Source: Paracoccus sp. S-4012
GTDB taxonomy: Bacteria; Pseudomonadota; Alphaproteobacteria; Rhodobacterales; Rhodobacteraceae
NCBI RefSeq assembly: GCF_009674885.1
Contig: NZ_WKKA01000008.1
Coordinates: 110,538 to 174,537, forward strand
Reading direction: 5' to 3'
DNA length: 64,000 bases
The translations under genes and the position numbers were made by a program. The notes below the pieces were generated by a model. It saw only the letters and a list, made by a program, of their open reading frames with translations. It was not told the origin of the DNA and did not search any database. The stretch's first letter is position 1. Every line of letters begins with the position of its first letter. Shown here piece by piece: positions 56,248-64,000 of this stretch.

Positions 56248-56371
56248 CGTTGCGGCGCGGCATCATCCCGGCGCGGCGGCGCAAGGGGCGGCGCAGGCCG
56301 CGCGCACGCGCTTGTGAACCCCCCCCGCCGCCGCTAGGAAGACGCGAACGGGACGCATGGGGAGGCCGCGC

Positions 56372-57943
56372 ATGAAGGTCGGCGCAATCAGGGAGACCGG
56401 GGAGGGGGAGGCGCGAGTTGCCGTCACGCCGTCCTCGGCCGCGCATCTGCAGAAGCTCGGCCACGAGGTCGCGGTCGAATCGGGCGCGGGTGAGCGGGCA
56501 GGGTTCTCGGACGCCGACTACCGCGCCGCCGGGGTCGACATCCCGCCCGACGCGGCGTCGCTGACCGCCGAGGCCGATGTGGTGGTCAAGGTCCGCGCGC
56601 CGTCGGAGGCCGAGGTCGGCCTCCTGCGCGAAGGCCAGACGCTGATCTCCTTCATCGCCCCGGCCAGCAGCCCCGCGCTGATGGAGGCGCTGAGGGCGCA
56701 GGGCGTCACCACCATCGCCATGGACATGGTTCCCCGCATCAGCCGGGCGCAGAAGATGGACGCGCTGTCGTCGATGGCCAACATCGCCGGCTACCGCGCA
56801 GTGATCGAGGCGGCGGCGAACTTCGGGCGCTTCTTCACCGGCCAGGTGACGGCCGCGGGCAAGGTGCCCCCGGCGCGGGTGCTGGTCGTCGGCGCGGGGG
56901 TCGCCGGGCTTGCCGCGATCGGGACCGCCACGAGCCTCGGCGCGCAGGTCTATGCCTTCGACGTCCGCCCCGAGGTGGCCGAGCAGATCGAGTCGATGGG
57001 GGCCGAGTTCGTCTATCTCGACTTCGCCGACTCCCAGGACGGGGCCGAGACCGGCGGCTACGCCAAGCCCTCGAGCCCGGAGTTCCTCGCCAAGCAGCTC
57101 GAGAAGTTCCGCGAGCTGGCGCCGCAGATGGACATCGTCATCACCACGGCGCTGATCCCGAACCGCCCGGCGCCGAAGCTCTGGACCGAGGACATGGTGC
57201 GCGCCATGAAGCCCGGCAGCGTGGTCGTGGACCTCGCGGCCGAGCGGGGCGGCAACTGCGACCTGACGGTGCCGGACCAGAAGATCGTGACGGAAAACGG
57301 CGTCACCATCGTCGGCTACACCGATTTCCCCAGCCGCATGGGCGCACAGGCATCGGAACTCTACGCCAACAACATCCGCCACTTCCTGCATGACCTGACG
57401 CCGAACAAGGACGGCGTGATCCACCACGACATGGAGGACGACGTCATCCGCGGCGCGACCGTCACCCATGCGGGCGCGGTCACATGGCCGCCGCCGCCGC
57501 CCAAGGTGCAGGCGATCGCCGCGGCGAAGCCGAAGCCCAAGGTGCCGGACCTGACCCCGGAGGAGCGGCGCGCCAACGAGGTCGCGGCCTTCCGCGCCCA
57601 GACCCGCAGCCAGTATACGCTGCTGACCGTCGGCGCAGTGCTGATGCTGCTGATCGGCCTCTTCGCGCCGGCGAGCTTCCTTCAGCATTTCATCGTCTTC
57701 GTGCTGGCCTGCTTCGTCGGCTTCCAGGTCATCTGGAACGTCAGCCATTCGCTGCACACGCCGCTGATGGCGGTCACGAACGCGATCAGCTCGATCATCA
57801 TCGTGGGCGCGCTGCTGCAGATCGGCTCCGGCTCGTGGCTGGTGGTGCTTCTCGCCGCGCTCTCGGTGCTGATGGCCGGGATCAACATCTTCGGCGGCTT
57901 CCTCGTCACCCGGCGCATGCTCGCCATGTTCCAGAAGTCCTGA
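56372..57943 (+). CDS. pntA: PntA, NAD(P) transhydrogenase alpha subunit
   Basis: A 523-residue subunit that binds NAD(H). [20 protein letters not shown] starts the alanine-dehydrogenase-like domain I, with the nucleotide site [20 protein letters not shown] near residue 175 and [13 protein letters not shown] as the mobile loop region. Four C-terminal membrane helices (~415-520) follow after a Pro/Lys linker, the unsplit form rather than the PntAA/PntAB pair. The ATG at 56372 follows GGGGAGG. It is 10 bp before pntB. Confidence 0.95.
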   Translation: MKVGAIRETGEGEARVAVTPSSAAHLQKLGHEVAVESGAGERAGFSDADYRAAGVDIPPDAASLTAEADVVVKVRAPSEAEVGLLREGQTLISFIAPASSPALMEALRAQGVTTIAMDMVPRISRAQKMDALSSMANIAGYRAVIEAAANFGRFFTGQVTAAGKVPPARVLVVGAGVAGLAAIGTATSLGAQVYAFDVRPEVAEQIESMGAEFVYLDFADSQDGAETGGYAKPSSPEFLAKQLEKFRELAPQMDIVITTALIPNRPAPKLWTEDMVRAMKPGSVVVDLAAERGGNCDLTVPDQKIVTENGVTIVGYTDFPSRMGAQASELYANNIRHFLHDLTPNKDGVIHHDMEDDVIRGATVTHAGAVTWPPPPPKVQAIAAAKPKPKVPDLTPEERRANEVAAFRAQTRSQYTLLTVGAVLMLLIGLFAPASFLQHFIVFVLACFVGFQVIWNVSHSLHTPLMAVTNAISSIIIVGALLQIGSGSWLVVLLAALSVLMAGINIFGGFLVTRRMLAMFQKS

Positions 57944-57953
57944 GGAGGCGGCG

Positions 57954-59510
57954 ATGATCCTTTCCCTGCTCACCCCGCTTTCGCAAGCCAGCGGTACGCT
58001 GGTCGTGACCGACGCGCCGGGCCTGCCGGAGGGCGCCGCCGTGGCCGCGCCGGTCTCGGTCGTCGAGGCGCTGCCCGCCTACGGCTTCACCACCGCCGCC
58101 TATGTGGTGGCCGCGGTCCTCTTCATCCTCTCGCTCGGCGGCCTCTCGGGGCAGGAGAGCGCCAAGCGCGCGATCTGGTACGGCATCGTCGGCATGGCGC
58201 TCGCTGTCGTCGCAACGCTGCTCGGACCGGGCCTTGGCAACTGGTGGCTGACGCTTGTCATGCTGGCCATTGGCGGCGCCATCGGCTGGGTGATCGCGAC
58301 CCGCGTGCAGATGACCGAGATGCCGCAGCTGATCGCGGCGATGCACAGCCTCGTCGGCTTGGCCGCGGTGTTCGTGGGCCTGAACGCGCAACTCGAACTG
58401 GGCAACGTGCTGCGCGCCCGCGCGTCTGGCATCGTGGACAACTTCCACGGCTTTGCCGCGGTGCTGGCGCACAAGACCGCGGCCGAGATCGCGGTGCTGA
58501 AGGTCGAGGTCGCCCTTGGTGTCTTCATCGGCGCCGTGACCTTCACCGGCTCGATCGTCGCCTTCGGCAAGCTTGCCGGGAAGATGGACGGCAAGCCGAA
58601 GAAGCTGCCCGGCGGGCACTGGCTGAACCTCGGCGCGGCGATCCTCAGCCTGCTGCTGCTGCTGGCCTATCTCTGGGGCGCGGGCATCTGGTCGCTGCTG
58701 CTGATCGCGGTGATCGCGGGCTTCATCGGCTGGCACCTCATCATGGGCATCGGCGGCGCCGACATGCCGGTCGTGGTGTCGATGCTGAACAGCTACTCGG
58801 GCTGGGCCGCGGCGATGATCGGCTTCACGCTCAGCAACGACCTGCTGATCGTGACCGGCGCGCTCGTCGGCTCCTCGGGTGCGATCCTGAGCTACATCAT
58901 GTGCCGGGCGATGAACCGCTCCTTCATCAGCGTGATCCTCGGCGGCTTCGGCGGCGAGGCGGGTCCGGCGATGGAGATCGAGGGCGAGCAGGTCGCCATC
59001 GACGCCGAGGGCGTGGCCGCGGCGCTGAACGAGGCCGACAGCGTCATCATCGTGCCCGGCTACGGCATGGCGGTGGCCCAGGCGCAGCAGTCGGTGTCTG
59101 AACTCACCCGCAAGCTCCGCGCCGCCGGCAAGGAGGTCCGCTTCGCCATCCACCCGGTCGCCGGCCGCCTGCCGGGGCACATGAACGTGCTGCTGGCCGA
59201 GGCCAAGGTGCCCTATGACATCGTCATGGAGATGGACGAGATCAACGAGGACTTCCCCTCGACCGACGTGGCGATCGTGATCGGCAGCAACGACATCGTG
59301 AACCCCGCGGCGCAGGAGGACCCGAACTCGCCCATCGCCGGGATGCCGGTGCTGGAAGTGTGGAAGGCCAAGCACGTCTTCGTCTCGAAGCGCGGGCAGG
59401 GGACCGGCTATTCCGGGATCGAGAACCCGCTGTTCTACAAGGAGAACACGCGGATGTTCTATGGCGACGCGAAGAAGTCCGTGGACGCGCTGCTGCCGCT
59501 GCTGGACTGA
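57954..59510 (+). CDS. pntB: PntB, NAD(P) transhydrogenase beta subunit
   Basis: A 518-residue subunit with an N-terminal membrane region of about nine helices (domain II) and a C-terminal NADP-binding domain III from ~340: [40 protein letters not shown] and [17 protein letters not shown]. With PntA it couples proton flow to NADPH formation. The first ~45 residues are a longer leader than in E. coli. A terminator hairpin follows the stop. Confidence 0.95.
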   Translation: MILSLLTPLSQASGTLVVTDAPGLPEGAAVAAPVSVVEALPAYGFTTAAYVVAAVLFILSLGGLSGQESAKRAIWYGIVGMALAVVATLLGPGLGNWWLTLVMLAIGGAIGWVIATRVQMTEMPQLIAAMHSLVGLAAVFVGLNAQLELGNVLRARASGIVDNFHGFAAVLAHKTAAEIAVLKVEVALGVFIGAVTFTGSIVAFGKLAGKMDGKPKKLPGGHWLNLGAAILSLLLLLAYLWGAGIWSLLLIAVIAGFIGWHLIMGIGGADMPVVVSMLNSYSGWAAAMIGFTLSNDLLIVTGALVGSSGAILSYIMCRAMNRSFISVILGGFGGEAGPAMEIEGEQVAIDAEGVAAALNEADSVIIVPGYGMAVAQAQQSVSELTRKLRAAGKEVRFAIHPVAGRLPGHMNVLLAEAKVPYDIVMEMDEINEDFPSTDVAIVIGSNDIVNPAAQEDPNSPIAGMPVLEVWKAKHVFVSKRGQGTGYSGIENPLFYKENTRMFYGDAKKSVDALLPLLD

Positions 59511-59531
59511 GGCGGGCAGAGGCTGAATGAG

Positions 59532-59557
59532 GAAACCCCCGCCTTGGCGGGGGTTTC
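59532..59557 (+). terminator. Rho-independent terminator of pntAB
   Basis: Perfect 12-bp arms GAAACCCCCGCC and GGCGGGGGTTTC around TT, followed by TATTT. It lies 22 bp after the pntB stop. Confidence 0.9.
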
Positions 59558-59644
59558 TATTTGAACGGGCGGCGGCTCCTTGCCGCGCAAGGGATTGGGG
59601 CGCGTGACCCAATTCCGCTCGGTCCAGTGAAGAAACGGAACAGA

Positions 59645-59709
59645 GGGTCCGCGCACGCACGAAGGTGGGCGCAGACGCGCCCGCCTGTGGGGCGGGCGGG
59701 CGCGGACCC
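59645..59709. repeat. Nested GC-rich hairpins in the pntB-ldt gap
   Basis: GGGTCCGCGC (59645-59654) pairs with GCGCGGACCC (59700-59709). Inside, CGCCCGCC (59678-59685) pairs with GGCGGGCG (59691-59698). The element lies between convergent genes and may be an extragenic palindrome or a terminator for the gene at 59774. Confidence 0.55.
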
Positions 59710-59773
59710 GTCGGCTTTGGCGGACGGGCAGGAGGTAGCGGGATCGTCGTGACAGGTGAGGGCGGCAGCAGCC

Positions 59774-60286
59774 CTACGGATTGATCCGTATCGGCGTCCC
59801 GTCCCGGACCATCGCGTAGATGTCCTCCATCTCGGCATCCGTCACCGCGATGCAGCCCTCGGTCCAGTCCCATTTCTGCGGCGCGAGCACGTTGCCGTCC
59901 GGCCCGCGGCCATGGATGAAGATGTCGCCGCCCGGATGCTTGCCCTCGGTCAGCGCGAAGGCCGCGTCCTGCGGGTTCGGATAGGAGATTCCGATCGACA
60001 GGTGATACCGGCTGTCCGGGTTGCGGCGGTCGATGTAATAGACCCCCTCCGGCGTCTTGCTGTCGCCCGAGAACTGCTTGTGCCCGCTCGGCGCCTGTCC
60101 GAGGCCCACGTTGTAGGCCGCGATGACCTGGCTGCCGCTGTAGAGCATCATCTGCCGGGACGACTTGTTGACCTCGACGAAGGTCACGGGCGGGCCGTTG
60201 TAGGTCTTGAACTTGCTCGGCCCGCAGCAGGCGAGGGCGGCCAGCACCGCCACCGCAAGCCCCGCCCGGATATGTCTGGTCATCAT
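59774..60286 (-). CDS. L,D-transpeptidase lipoprotein (YkuD fold)
   Basis: A 170-residue secreted protein with a lipoprotein-like signal (LAVAVLAALACCG). The YkuD domain has PEGVYYIDRRNPDSRYHLSIGISYPN, the catalytic His in FIHGRG and the Cys in TEGCIAVTDAEM. It cross-links or remodels peptidoglycan, or attaches proteins to it. AAGGGA lies 6 nt before the ATG at 60286; an ATG follows directly at 60283. It is divergent from the DUF3422 gene. Confidence 0.88.
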   Translation of the reverse strand: MMTRHIRAGLAVAVLAALACCGPSKFKTYNGPPVTFVEVNKSSRQMMLYSGSQVIAAYNVGLGQAPSGHKQFSGDSKTPEGVYYIDRRNPDSRYHLSIGISYPNPQDAAFALTEGKHPGGDIFIHGRGPDGNVLAPQKWDWTEGCIAVTDAEMEDIYAMVRDGTPIRINP

Positions 60287-60422
60287 CGCCTGTCCCTTCC
60301 GGCATTTTCCCCCAGATTGCCAGAAGCGGCACGATCCGCCAACGGCCCTCGGATCACGAAAGTTCGATCTTCCCGGATGCCCGGCCTTGCGCGCGGCCAT
60401 GATTTTCGCCTTCGCTGAGGCC

Positions 60423-61712
60423 ATGAACGATTCCCTCGATCACCCGCTGCGCTACGGGATGGTGAACGAGCTGCACGCCCGGCCCTCGGCCCGGCTGCAG
60501 GCGCCTTGCACGGTTGTCCACCTCGCCTTCAAGGAGCCGCGGGACGCCGCCAACCGCGACCGCGCCCGCGACCTCGCCCATCTGGCCGCGCTCACCGCGC
60601 GCCACGGGGCGCCGTCGCCTGAGTCCGGCGCCAGCCACTACGCCGCCGCCATCGGCCGCCACGAGCTCCGCTGGGAAAGCCATACCGAGTTCGTCAGCTA
60701 CACCGCCATCGCGCCGGGGCTGCCGCCGCGCGCCTTCGACCCCGCGGCGGCCGAGGTGTTCCCGCCGGCCTGGCAGGCCGAGGCACCGGGCTGCCGGATC
60801 GCCGCCGCCATCGTGCAGGTGGACCTGCTGCCCGACGATCCCGCCGGGATCGAGCCGTTGCTGGAACGCTGGTTCGCCATCGAGAGCCTGACCGCGTTCC
60901 AGGTCCTCGACGAGGCCGCCGTGGTCGCGGGCGACTTCCGCATCGACCCCGCGGGCTTCATGCGCTTCGCCGTCTTCGTGCGCCCCGAGGCCGGGCAGGG
61001 GCGCATCGGCCGCATCGTGCAACGGGTGCTGGAACTGGAAACCTATCGCGCCATGGCGATGCTGGGCCTGCCCCGCAGCCGGGAGCTGTCGGCAAGCCTC
61101 AACGCCATGGACACGCGCCTCTCGGCGCTGATGGAGGGCATGGGCGACGCAGCGCGCCCGGCCGAGGCGGTGCTCGACGACCTGCTCGACCTCTCCGCGG
61201 AGTTGGAGGGCACCGCCGTCCGCCACAGCTTCCGCTTCGGCGCGACCGGCGCCTATGAGGCGATCGTCCATGACCGCATCGCCACCCTGCGCGAGAGCCG
61301 CTTCCGCGGCCGCCAGACGCTGACCGAGTTCATGACCCGCCGCTTCGAGCCGGCGATGCGGACCGTGCGCTCGGCCCGCGCCCGGCTGCAGGCAATGCTC
61401 GACCGCACCGAGCGGGCGGGGGAGCTGCTGCGGACCCGCGTCGATGTGCAGCGCAGCGCTCAGAACCAGGCGCTGCTGGCCAGCATGGACGCCCGCGCGG
61501 ACCTGCAACTGCGACTGCAGCACACGGTCGAGGGGCTGTCGGTGGTGGCGATCAGCTACTACGCGGTGGGCCTCGCAGGCTATGTGCTGGCGCCGATGGC
61601 GGCCGCCGCGGGGATCGACCGGGTTTGGCTGAATGCGGCGCTCGTGCCGGTCGTGGTGCTGCTGACATGGGCTGCGCTGCGCCGCATCAGGCGGCGGCTG
61701 CACCAACCGTAG
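60423..61712 (+). CDS. DUF3422 membrane protein
   Basis: A 429-residue protein of the DUF3422 family: HPLRYGMVNELHARPSARLQAP at the start, ESHTEFVSYT, and MLGLPRSRELSASLNAMDTRLSAL in the middle. A long helical segment with RVDVQRSAQNQALLASMDARADLQLRLQHTVEGLSVVAISYYAVGL leads into two C-terminal membrane helices. The C-terminus resembles CorA-like two-helix anchors; function is not known. GAGG precedes the ATG. Confidence 0.85.
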   Translation: MNDSLDHPLRYGMVNELHARPSARLQAPCTVVHLAFKEPRDAANRDRARDLAHLAALTARHGAPSPESGASHYAAAIGRHELRWESHTEFVSYTAIAPGLPPRAFDPAAAEVFPPAWQAEAPGCRIAAAIVQVDLLPDDPAGIEPLLERWFAIESLTAFQVLDEAAVVAGDFRIDPAGFMRFAVFVRPEAGQGRIGRIVQRVLELETYRAMAMLGLPRSRELSASLNAMDTRLSALMEGMGDAARPAEAVLDDLLDLSAELEGTAVRHSFRFGATGAYEAIVHDRIATLRESRFRGRQTLTEFMTRRFEPAMRTVRSARARLQAMLDRTERAGELLRTRVDVQRSAQNQALLASMDARADLQLRLQHTVEGLSVVAISYYAVGLAGYVLAPMAAAAGIDRVWLNAALVPVVVLLTWAALRRIRRRLHQP

Positions 61713-61771
61713 ATGTGAGTTGCCGCCGCGGGGCGTTCGCGGGAGAAGGGGGAGAATCTGGGAGAATGCCG

Positions 61772-61849
61772 ATGATCCGTCTCGTCACCCTCGCCGCCCT
61801 GCTGGCCCTCGCGGGCTGCAACGTGGTTCCGCTGGTCCCGTTCATCTGA
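61772..61849 (+). CDS. 25-residue lipoprotein-like peptide
   Basis: IRLVTLAALLALAGCNVVPLVPF forms a very short lipoprotein signal with lipobox LAGC and only a nine-residue mature part. GGGAG lies upstream at good spacing, and the stop overlaps the ATG of the ArsC-like gene (TGATG). Similar entericidin-like or leader peptides exist; alternatively it only couples translation to the next gene. Confidence 0.45.
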   Translation: MIRLVTLAALLALAGCNVVPLVPFI

Positions 61850-62190
61850 TGGCGCGGCTGGAAATCTTCGGGCTGCAGAAATGCTCGACCTGCCAGACGG
61901 CACGCGCCGACCTCGAGGCCGCAGGGCACGAGATCCGCTTCCGCGACGTCGCCGCCGATCCGCTGACCGAGGCCGAGCGCCGCGCCATGCTGGACCGCTT
62001 CGGCGAGAAGCTGGTGAACCGGGCCAGCCTCACCTGGCGCGCCATGTCCGAGGACGAGCGCGCCGCCGCTCCCGTGGCTCAGCTGGGCGCCAAGCCCTCG
62101 CTGATGAAGCGCCCGGCGATTGTCGCGGAGGACGGCCAGTGGCTCGGCTGGACCGCGAACGTCAAGCGCGCGCTCGGCGTGCCGGCGTGA
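61849..62190 (+). CDS. ArsC/Spx-family reductase-like protein (YffB type)
   Basis: A 113-residue thioredoxin-fold protein: EIFGLQKCSTCQTARADLEAAG with a CxxC near residue 12, VNRASLTWRAMSEDERA, PSLMKRPAIVAEDGQWLGW. It belongs to the ArsC/Spx superfamily; the KPSLMKRPAI stretch is closest to YffB/MgsR-like members, whose substrate is uncertain, so arsenate reduction is not claimed. It overlaps the small lipoprotein-like gene and converges on the DUF442 gene. Confidence 0.83.
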   Translation: MARLEIFGLQKCSTCQTARADLEAAGHEIRFRDVAADPLTEAERRAMLDRFGEKLVNRASLTWRAMSEDERAAAPVAQLGAKPSLMKRPAIVAEDGQWLGWTANVKRALGVPA

Positions 62191-62191
62191 T

Positions 62192-62617
62192 TCAGCCCCG
62201 CGCCTTCGCCGCCAGCATCGGCGCCATGTGCGAGAGATCGTAGCCCGCCGCCGCCGCCGTGCCGAGGATGTCCTGCGGGCTCCGCCGGCCGGCCTGCGTC
62301 AACGCCCACAGCGTCGTCGAGCGCGTGCCGGAGCGGCAATAGGCCAGCGCCGGGCCGGGCAGGTCGAGCGCGGCCGCGAAGTCCTCGACCATCTCGGGCG
62401 TGACCTGTCCGGGAACGAAGGGGACATAGCGGAATTCCATCCCCGCGGCCCGGGCCGCGTCTTCCATGACGCGGCTGTCGATCCCGGCACCGACCTCGGC
62501 ATCCGGACGGTTGTCGATCAGCACCCGGAAGCCCTGGCGGGCCAGTTCGGGGATCTCGGCCGGGTCGATCTGCGGCAGGACGCTGAGGGCGTCGGTGAGA
62601 CGGCGTGGATTGGTCAT
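62192..62617 (-). CDS. DUF442/TIGR01244 family sulfur transferase-like phosphatase
   Basis: A 141-residue protein: FRVLIDNRPDAEVG, EFRYVPFVPGQVTPEMVEDFA and the CX5R loop LAYCRSGTRSTTLWAL. This family (Blh N-terminal domain) has a tyrosine-phosphatase fold with a rhodanese-like active loop and is linked to sulfide or persulfide handling. A link to the sox genes 30 kb away is only a possibility. The gene is intact and stands alone. Confidence 0.85.
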   Translation of the reverse strand: MTNPRRLTDALSVLPQIDPAEIPELARQGFRVLIDNRPDAEVGAGIDSRVMEDAARAAGMEFRYVPFVPGQVTPEMVEDFAAALDLPGPALAYCRSGTRSTTLWALTQAGRRSPQDILGTAAAAGYDLSHMAPMLAAKARG

Positions 62618-63376
62618 GGAAGTGCTTTATCGCGGCGGACGGAGGCGTCAAGGGTTCGATCCGCACGGCACCTGCGCGGAGTGCTCCGACGCGCTCGGGC
62701 TGTCACCGGTGTCGGGACGAGGCATGATCTCCAAGGATCGGCGCGAGAGCTTGAAGCAGGTTCGGGAGCGCTTGCGCAGACACGCCGCCAAGGCACCAGT
62801 GCCGCACCATCGTTACTTTCCATAATACCGATTATCACCATACCAGAACCGCCCCGACCACGCGCTTGTCGAACAACAGAAAAAATGACCATTCAGGCCC
62901 CTCTTCTGACGATTGGACGCGCGATTGTTGACCATCGGCGCAGAGGATTTCATCAGATTTCGTGTAGGATCAACGCTTTGGGGTAATCTCGGGGAGCGGT
63001 AAGCCTTCAGTCAGGTGACGCCTGGCCGCTCGGGCGCCCGGGTTGCGCGCTGCGGCAGGTCCCGGCAGGCTTCAATCATCCGCTCCCTGGAGGGTCGCAG
63101 GCTCGGATCGCCGCTGCTGCTCGGGGGCCTCTGAGATCCCGTCGCCCCGCCCGGGAAAGCGCCGCTTTCCCGCATGGCGGAACCTTGTCTCGAAGGAGGC
63201 ATGATGCCGGAGAACCAACCTTCGACGCTCGCGGCGGGCCCCCTGCCCTCGTGACCTGGCTTGTCTTTGCCCAGGCGCACAAGCCCATTCGTCCCTGAAC
63301 CCTCCCGCAACGCTTTTCGCTTCGCCTGGCCGGACGGCGTCCGGCCACCGACAGGCTATTGCCCGAAGGAGCCGAC
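62618..63376. other. Gene-poor stretch
   Basis: I find no convincing gene in ~760 bp. It contains patches of lower GC (about 62815-62990), a perfect hairpin TGGCCGGAC-GGC-GTCCGGCCA at 63327-63347, and a 17-codon frame (MMPENQPSTLAAGPLPS) near 63200 behind a good GAAGGAGG site, which may be the start of a lost gene. The AAA-ATPase remnant follows. Confidence 0.4.
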
Positions 63377-63899
63377 ATGTCACGGATCCCATTCATCGAA
63401 GCCCGCTTCCACGATCCGGAAGAGACCGAGCACAGCATCGAGACCAGGTTCCTGAGGTTCCTGCGCCAGCGACGCAGCCCCGGCACCCTCGCTGATGCCC
63501 CTGCTTCCGATTCCGCCGTCGTCGAGACCAAGGGCGATGACGACGACGATCCAGATCACTGGCTGCTGCCGAAGCCAGGCCAGCGCCCGCTGCTGACCTC
63601 CGCCGATCTGTCGCGGATCCGGCGCCGGGCCCGCCGGATCAGCGAACTCAGAAAACAGCGAACGCCTGGCGCAGCTGCGAAAGGAGGAGCAGGAACGACT
63701 TGGTGTTCTCCGCAACGGCGTCGAGCTGGTCCGGATCCCGAGCGAGCACCGGGCTGACGAGGTTGCCGCCGCACTGCACGCCGAAATGCCGTCAATGGGA
63801 CCGGCTACCGAACTGGTCTGGCGGGCGATGCGCCGCTCGGTCCACGAGGGTCACGCCGGGTTCCGGGTTCCACCGGTCACGTCCGTCAACGTGGTGTAA
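63377..63899 (+). pseudogene. AAA-family ATPase remnant, frameshifted and cut before its P-loop
   Basis: The ATG at 63377 (GAAGGAG upstream) opens SRIPFIEARFHDPEETEHSI and continues to RRARRISELR. At about 63650 the frame shifts; the other frame reads ENSERLAQLRKEEQERLGVLRNGVELVRIPSEHRADEVAAALHAEMP, ATELVWRAMRRSVHEG and FRVPP, then VTSVNVV and a stop. I recall this N-terminal text from Rhodobacteraceae AAA ATPases in which GPPGIGKS follows the LPP segment; here it is absent. The gene has thus lost its nucleotide-binding domain, perhaps to an insertion or rearrangement at ~63880. Confidence 0.6.
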
Positions 63900-63924
63900 A
63901 TCGTGAGATGGCCTGAGATCATGA

Positions 63925-64000
63925 TCAGGCGGCCTTGGCCGTGATGCTGAGGATGGGGTCGATCTCCTCCTTGTCGATCTGGGCGAAGGCCTCGACCATC
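63925..64000 (-). CDS. C-terminal end of an unidentified protein (runs off window)
   Basis: An open minus-strand frame enters from the right edge and stops at 63925, ending VEAFAQIDKEEIDPILSITAKAA. There are too few residues to name a family. It converges on the AAA remnant with a 25-bp gap. It could be the gene of an inserted element that truncated the ATPase, but that is a guess. Confidence 0.35.
   Translation of the reverse strand, partial: MVEAFAQIDKEEIDPILSITAKAA

Noticed and set aside
62614..62892. A 92-codon minus-strand frame in the gene-poor stretch
   Set aside because: Its composition is that of a non-coding frame, with no ribosome site, domain or neighbour support.

Overview
The window is GC-rich (mostly third-position G/C) and its gene content points to an alphaproteobacterium of the Rhodobacteraceae/Paracoccaceae type. 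The evidence is a red-type (form IC) RuBisCO operon with cbbX, a sox thiosulfate-oxidation cluster with soxR/soxS/soxV/soxT accessories, a heterotetrameric sarcosine oxidase, and typical roseobacter-type housekeeping neighbours (bamB-der, ccmI-ruvX-DUF1289, pntAB, DUF3422). No rRNA, tRNA or CRISPR array was seen.

Layout. 1-4259: a partial trypsin-like protease diverges from a two-gene unit coding for a muramidase/L,D-transpeptidase-like/peptidoglycan-binding protein and an SGNH hydrolase. 4262-6839: copper genes (copCD, ycnI, a DUF2946-like gene). 6915-15899: sox cluster. soxB-C-D and soxS with a DUF302 gene are on the minus strand; soxV and two metallo-beta-lactamase-fold genes are on the plus strand; a YeeE-type transporter ends the block. 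16021-25948: Calvin-cycle operon cbbF-P-T-A-L-S-X-E-Y with divergent cbbR. 25995-28525: sodC and the remains of a metal-efflux operon. 28600-32755: a redoxin/beta-propeller pair divergent from soxR-soxT. 32881-36799: a histidine-kinase remnant, preA, a methyltransferase and preT (reductive pyrimidine degradation). 37051-42732: dinB, ygfZ, an ABC exporter, a DnaJ/CbpM-like pair and sodB. 42846-48629: sarcosine oxidase soxB-(TfoX)-(small membrane protein)-D-A-G. 48833-62617: ccmI, ruvX, DUF1289, rarD, a TPR protein, bamB, der, pntAB, an L,D-transpeptidase, DUF3422, an ArsC-like gene and DUF442. 62618-64000: a gene-poor end with a broken AAA-ATPase gene.

The most striking feature is the state of the lithoautotrophy island. 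Between about 8.9 and 33 kb many genes carry lesions. soxX, soxY, soxZ and most of soxA are gone, leaving a promoter-like stub joined to the last ~85 codons of soxA. soxB, the soxH-like gene, cbbL, cbbF and the beta-propeller gene (twice) are frameshifted. cbbT lacks its thiamine-diphosphate segment in frame. An adaptor/RND efflux pair is collapsed into one in-frame hybrid. Genes from 33 to 62.6 kb look intact. Either the strain is losing sulfur-driven autotrophy, or the assembly is faulty in exactly this stretch.

Other notable points are a near-consensus RutR operator upstream of preT, short motifs shared between sox control regions, a dispersed REP-like palindrome, and the protease/muramidase/SGNH-hydrolase set at the left edge, for which I know no defined pathway.
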